Under the pieces are notes generated by a model. The model was not told where the DNA came from. It did no database searches and saw nothing but the letters and a program-made list of their open reading frames with translations. A DNA stretch of 64,000 bases. Origin: Alkalihalobacillus sp. FSL W8-0930. GTDB taxonomy: Bacteria; Bacillota; Bacilli; Bacillales; Bacillaceae_D. The position numbers and the translations under genes were made by a program. Where the stretch lies: the NCBI GenBank assembly GCA_037965595.1, contig CP150183.1, positions 1,798,001-1,862,000 of the forward strand, in the 5' to 3' direction. Below, piece by piece: positions 61,394 through 64,000 of this stretch (its first letter is position 1; every line of letters starts with the position of its first letter).

Positions 61394-61879
61394 ATGCCAT
61401 TAACAGACAAACAACTTCAATCCTTAAAAGAGGAATTGCTTACACTTAAAAAGAACCTTGAAGGAGAAGAGGGCTTCGAGGAGGACTATACGGAAACAAC
61501 AGGTGAATTATCTAGTGGAGTAGATAACCACATGGCAGATCAAGCAGCCGAATACGAGGACCGGATGAAGGAACAAACGTTTCAGCGTGCAGATCAAGAA
61601 AAGCTACAAGAAGTAGAAGAGGCTTTGGAACGGATGGAAGAAGGGACTTATGGGATATGCGTGGATACGGGAGAAGAGATTCCGTATGAGCGATTAGAGA
61701 TCGTACCTTATACAAAGAGAACGATCGAAGCACAGCAAAAAGTAGATCAAGAAGGCTCAGATCAGATGGCAGATCAACAATTTGCTGAAGCCATGGACAA
61801 CGTGGCAGATCAAGACACTCTACGTGAGGATACCTTAACTACTAAGAAACTTGATAAAGAGCAAGACGCATATAGATAA
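61394..61879 (+). CDS. YteA-family protein (TraR/DksA-like)
   Basis: 161 residues resembling the YteA sporulation-associated family. N-terminal helical hairpin (LTDKQLQSLKEELLTLKKNL), acidic middle (GEEGFEEDYTETTGELSSG), then a DksA-type zinc-finger remnant GTYGICVDTGEEIPYERLEI. Only the first of the four zinc cysteines remains; the positions of the others hold Gly or Thr. The family is named for sporulation but its role is unknown. Start ATG 61394 has AAAGGAGG eight bases upstream. Own terminator. Confidence 0.85.
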   Translation: MPLTDKQLQSLKEELLTLKKNLEGEEGFEEDYTETTGELSSGVDNHMADQAAEYEDRMKEQTFQRADQEKLQEVEEALERMEEGTYGICVDTGEEIPYERLEIVPYTKRTIEAQQKVDQEGSDQMADQQFAEAMDNVADQDTLREDTLTTKKLDKEQDAYR

Positions 61880-61884
61880 AATGA

Positions 61885-61919
61885 AAAAAGCATTTCTCAT
61901 CGGGAGAAATGCTTTTTTG
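61885..61919. terminator. Bidirectional terminator between yteA-like gene and ytvI
   Basis: AAAAAGCATTTCT pairs with AGAAATGCTTTTT (to 61917) around a short loop. Confidence 0.92.
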
Positions 61920-61920
61920 C

Positions 61921-63045
61921 TTATTCTTCTTGCTTCCATCCATCCCGGATAAAAAGACCAATGGATGTCGTTAAACCGATATCATGGAAGATCATAATTA
62001 ACACTAAAACTAACGGACCGACGATAATACCGGCGGCACCCAAAAGTTGAAGGCCAGCAAACATAGAGATTAATACGGCAACAGGATTCAAATTCAAGCT
62101 ACTTGATAAAACCTTTGGTTCAATCATTTGACGAATAACTACAATAATTCCGTACAAAATCAGAATACCAAAAGCTAATGAAAAGTCACCACTAACTAAT
62201 AAGTAAATGGCCCATGGAAGCAAGATTGTACCAGTTCCTAAGTAAGGCAATAGCTCTGCAAGTCCAACGATAATCGCTAACGTAAAAGCGCCATCCACAC
62301 GAATGATTAAAAGCCCGATATAAACGATAATCGCCGTAATAAACATAAGAATGAGCTGAGCTCTAATAAATCCGAACAAGCGAATCCTTACACCTTGAAC
62401 AAACTCCTGGAACTTACTTGTGACTCGTTGTGGGATCACTTTTCTAAAGGCAGCTTGATAGCTGTGCCAGCTTTTACCCATAAAGTAGATACTAATGACA
62501 CCGAATAAGAAAGCAACAAGAAAAGCTGGAAGACCCAATATAAGCTGATAGGTCCAATCAAGCAACGATTGACCAGTTTGCCCGATAAGAGAGCCTAATT
62601 GTCCACCCAATTGCGAGATGCTTTGCTTCAGTGCTTCTTGTTGGGTACCATCAAGACTATTAAATAATCCGAGTCCTTGCTGCCAGAAGGGAAGAATCGT
62701 TTCATTAAAAAAGCTTTGAAATTTAAGGGACCCTGTTTCAATCCAAATAGGAACCTGATCAAAAAATCGTCTTAAACTAATGTAAATAAGAAACACTATT
62801 CCGGCTAGTAGCGAAGAAATGACTACAATTCCGCAAAGTAAGCTAATGATGCTAGCAAAGCCTGAATTTAGTTTCACTTTTTTCATGAGAAGCCTGATAA
62901 AAGGCTGCATGGTCCATGCAAAGAAAGCAGCAAACCAAAAAGGATAAGTGACTTTAAATAATTTAATAAAAAGCCAGCTAGCTAAGATGAGAGCGAGCGT
63001 AAACAAAATGGCTCGTAGTACCATGTAGGCTTGAGCTTTGGTCAT
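61921..63045 (-). CDS. ytvI: YtvI-type membrane protein (AI-2E transporter family)
   Basis: A 374-residue polytopic protein, eight or so helices, of the AI-2E/PerM family; the Bacillus YtvI branch is associated with sporulation. Signatures: PFWFAAFFAWTMQPFIRLLM at the start, a central amphipathic region (GQLGSLIGQTGQSLLD), GLAELLPYLGTGTILLPWAI and PKVLSSSLNLNPVAVLISMF. Start ATG 63045 with AAAGGAT upstream. Family members export small molecules or ions; the substrate here is unknown. Confidence 0.85.
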   Translation of the reverse strand: MTKAQAYMVLRAILFTLALILASWLFIKLFKVTYPFWFAAFFAWTMQPFIRLLMKKVKLNSGFASIISLLCGIVVISSLLAGIVFLIYISLRRFFDQVPIWIETGSLKFQSFFNETILPFWQQGLGLFNSLDGTQQEALKQSISQLGGQLGSLIGQTGQSLLDWTYQLILGLPAFLVAFLFGVISIYFMGKSWHSYQAAFRKVIPQRVTSKFQEFVQGVRIRLFGFIRAQLILMFITAIIVYIGLLIIRVDGAFTLAIIVGLAELLPYLGTGTILLPWAIYLLVSGDFSLAFGILILYGIIVVIRQMIEPKVLSSSLNLNPVAVLISMFAGLQLLGAAGIIVGPLVLVLIMIFHDIGLTTSIGLFIRDGWKQEE

Positions 63046-63156
63046 AGGATGTATCCTTTCTGATAATCTGAAAATATAACTGTGAAATGAGTATGAACCA
63101 AGTATTTCCTTATATATTAATTCCCTTAAAATGACCTGTCAAACATGAAGCAAATG

Positions 63157-63186
63157 AAAAAAGAAACACTCTAAAAAGAGTGTTTC
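63157..63186 (-). terminator. motB terminator
   Basis: On the minus strand GAAACACTCT pairs perfectly with AGAGTGTTTC around TTTT, then six T (63162-63157). Confidence 0.9.
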
Positions 63187-63193
63187 AAACACT

Positions 63194-64000
63194 TTATTCA
63201 GCATATTCGGTTTCTAGTCGTTCTCTCTCAACGTTAAATGGGAGAATTAAGATTTCTACACGGCGGTTTTGTTGACGACCTTCTTCTGTGTCATTTGAAG
63301 CAATTGGCTTGTACTCACCATGACCAGCTACAATAAATTGATTTGGGTTCAGGCGATCATTCATTAAGAAAAAGCCTAATACATTTTCAGCACGTGCAAT
63401 GCTTAATGACCAGTTTGATTGGAACTGGGGTGTGCTAATAGGATTATCATCGGTGTGACCCGAAATTTGAATATACCTTGGTGGATCTGTTGCTAGCATA
63501 TCTGAAATCTCAAACACGATGTCTCGTGCTTCATCTTTTAGTCCATCACTACCTGAATCAAACAAAATGTTGTCATTAATTGTGATGAGGAGACCATCCA
63601 TACCGATTTCCGTTGTAAGGCGATCGCTTAATCCTTGTTCCTCAATGTAACGGTTTAACTCTCGTTGTAGCTCCCACAGATCTTCAGAGGGACCTTCCTG
63701 ATTCGTTCCATCTTGATCGGTTTGCTGATCATTTTCATTTACTTCATCTAGGTCAGTGACTTCTGTAGCATCTTCAGGAGGGGATGTGCCCTCACCCTCT
63801 AATGAATCAGAATGCTCTAGAATACTCGTTCCACCTAAGGCTTCATTTAGAGCTGATTTTAATGATTCATAGCGTGTATTGTCTACTTGACCCATCGCAA
63901 ACAAAATTATAAAAAGAGCGAGTAGTAACGTAAGCATGTCGGCATAAGGTAATAACCAACTTTCGTCAACATGCTCTTCATCATGTTTCTTACGTCTAGC
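63194..64000 (-). CDS. motB: Flagellar motor stator protein MotB, 5' end missing
   Basis: Stator subunit anchoring the flagellar motor to the wall. The frame is open to the window edge; the edge codons read RRKKHDEEHVDESWLLPYAD, so only a few N-terminal residues are missing. The plug/ion-channel helix LLPYADMLTLLLALFIILFA carries the ion-binding Asp. A long acidic linker follows (residues rich in Asp, Glu, Thr), then an OmpA domain with ISGHTDDNPI, NWSLSIARAENV and GRQQNRRVEILI. The helix resembles MotB more than MotS; whether it uses H+ or Na+ is not decided by sight. motA should lie just to the right. Confidence 0.93.
   Translation of the reverse strand, partial: ARRKKHDEEHVDESWLLPYADMLTLLLALFIILFAMGQVDNTRYESLKSALNEALGGTSILEHSDSLEGEGTSPPEDATEVTDLDEVNENDQQTDQDGTNQEGPSEDLWELQRELNRYIEEQGLSDRLTTEIGMDGLLITINDNILFDSGSDGLKDEARDIVFEISDMLATDPPRYIQISGHTDDNPISTPQFQSNWSLSIARAENVLGFFLMNDRLNPNQFIVAGHGEYKPIASNDTEEGRQQNRRVEILILPFNVERERLETEYAE

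Overview
The window looks like a chromosomal segment of a low-GC, spore-forming Bacillaceae. Alkaliphilic or halotolerant relatives are likely, because exported and linker segments are very acidic. Evidence for a spore-former includes a CotD-type coat protein, a CwlC-type mother-cell amidase, KapB, a Spo0E-like phosphatase, and YteA- and YtvI-type proteins. Several blocks keep Bacillus subtilis gene order: mrfA/mrfB(yprAB)-cotD-ypsA-gpsB-rnpB-ypsC and yneT-parE-parC. I see no prophage, insertion sequence, CRISPR array, rRNA or tRNA gene.

Layout. 1-8.6 kb: glutamate synthase (large subunit cut at the left edge, then small subunit), YpjP, a small membrane protein, KapB and a drug/metabolite exporter. 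8.6-12 kb: dapA on the minus strand behind a lysine riboswitch, an unannotated-size Spo0E-like gene, a HAD phosphatase, a gene-free stretch that looks like a structured RNA, and a 50-residue gene. 12-19.2 kb: sugar region with a thuA/oxidoreductase/epimerase operon and the divergent xylR / xylAB locus, each with a perfect-consensus CcpA cre site. 19.2-28.7 kb: cold-shock protein, an MhqR/MhqE/MhqD-type quinone-stress operon with a 24-bp palindromic operator, alkaline phosphatase with a PHO box, an ABC ATPase/acetyltransferase pair, a DJ-1/PfpI protein and oligoendopeptidase F.

28.8-46.2 kb: the mrfA...ypsC block. A phosphate-acquisition module (5'-nucleotidase-like enzyme and a phnDCEE transporter with a three-repeat PHO box) lies between mrfA and mrfB. 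Both mrf genes carry nearly identical promoters with a LexA-box-like element in the spacer. A TrpXYZ-type ABC transporter and the Na+/serine symporter SstT lie between rnpB and ypsC. 46.3-56.2 kb: small membrane proteins, gluconokinase, CwlC, carboxypeptidase M32, MarC, and a two-gene OpuF/EgtU-like ABC transporter whose permease is fused to its binding protein. 56.2-64 kb: yneT, the topoisomerase IV operon parEC with a LexA-like promoter element, a YteA-family protein, YtvI and MotB (cut at the right edge).

Themes: carbon catabolite control (two cre sites), phosphate starvation (two PHO boxes), DNA damage (three LexA-like sites, all inferred), lysine control of dapA and sporulation. I found no clear novel defence or mobile system. 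The best leads are the shared mrfA/mrfB promoter element with its split operon, the candidate structured RNA at 11.29-11.64 kb, the Spo0E-like gene reading toward the lysine riboswitch, and the 14-bp inverted repeat around the ABC gene promoter at 24.8 kb.
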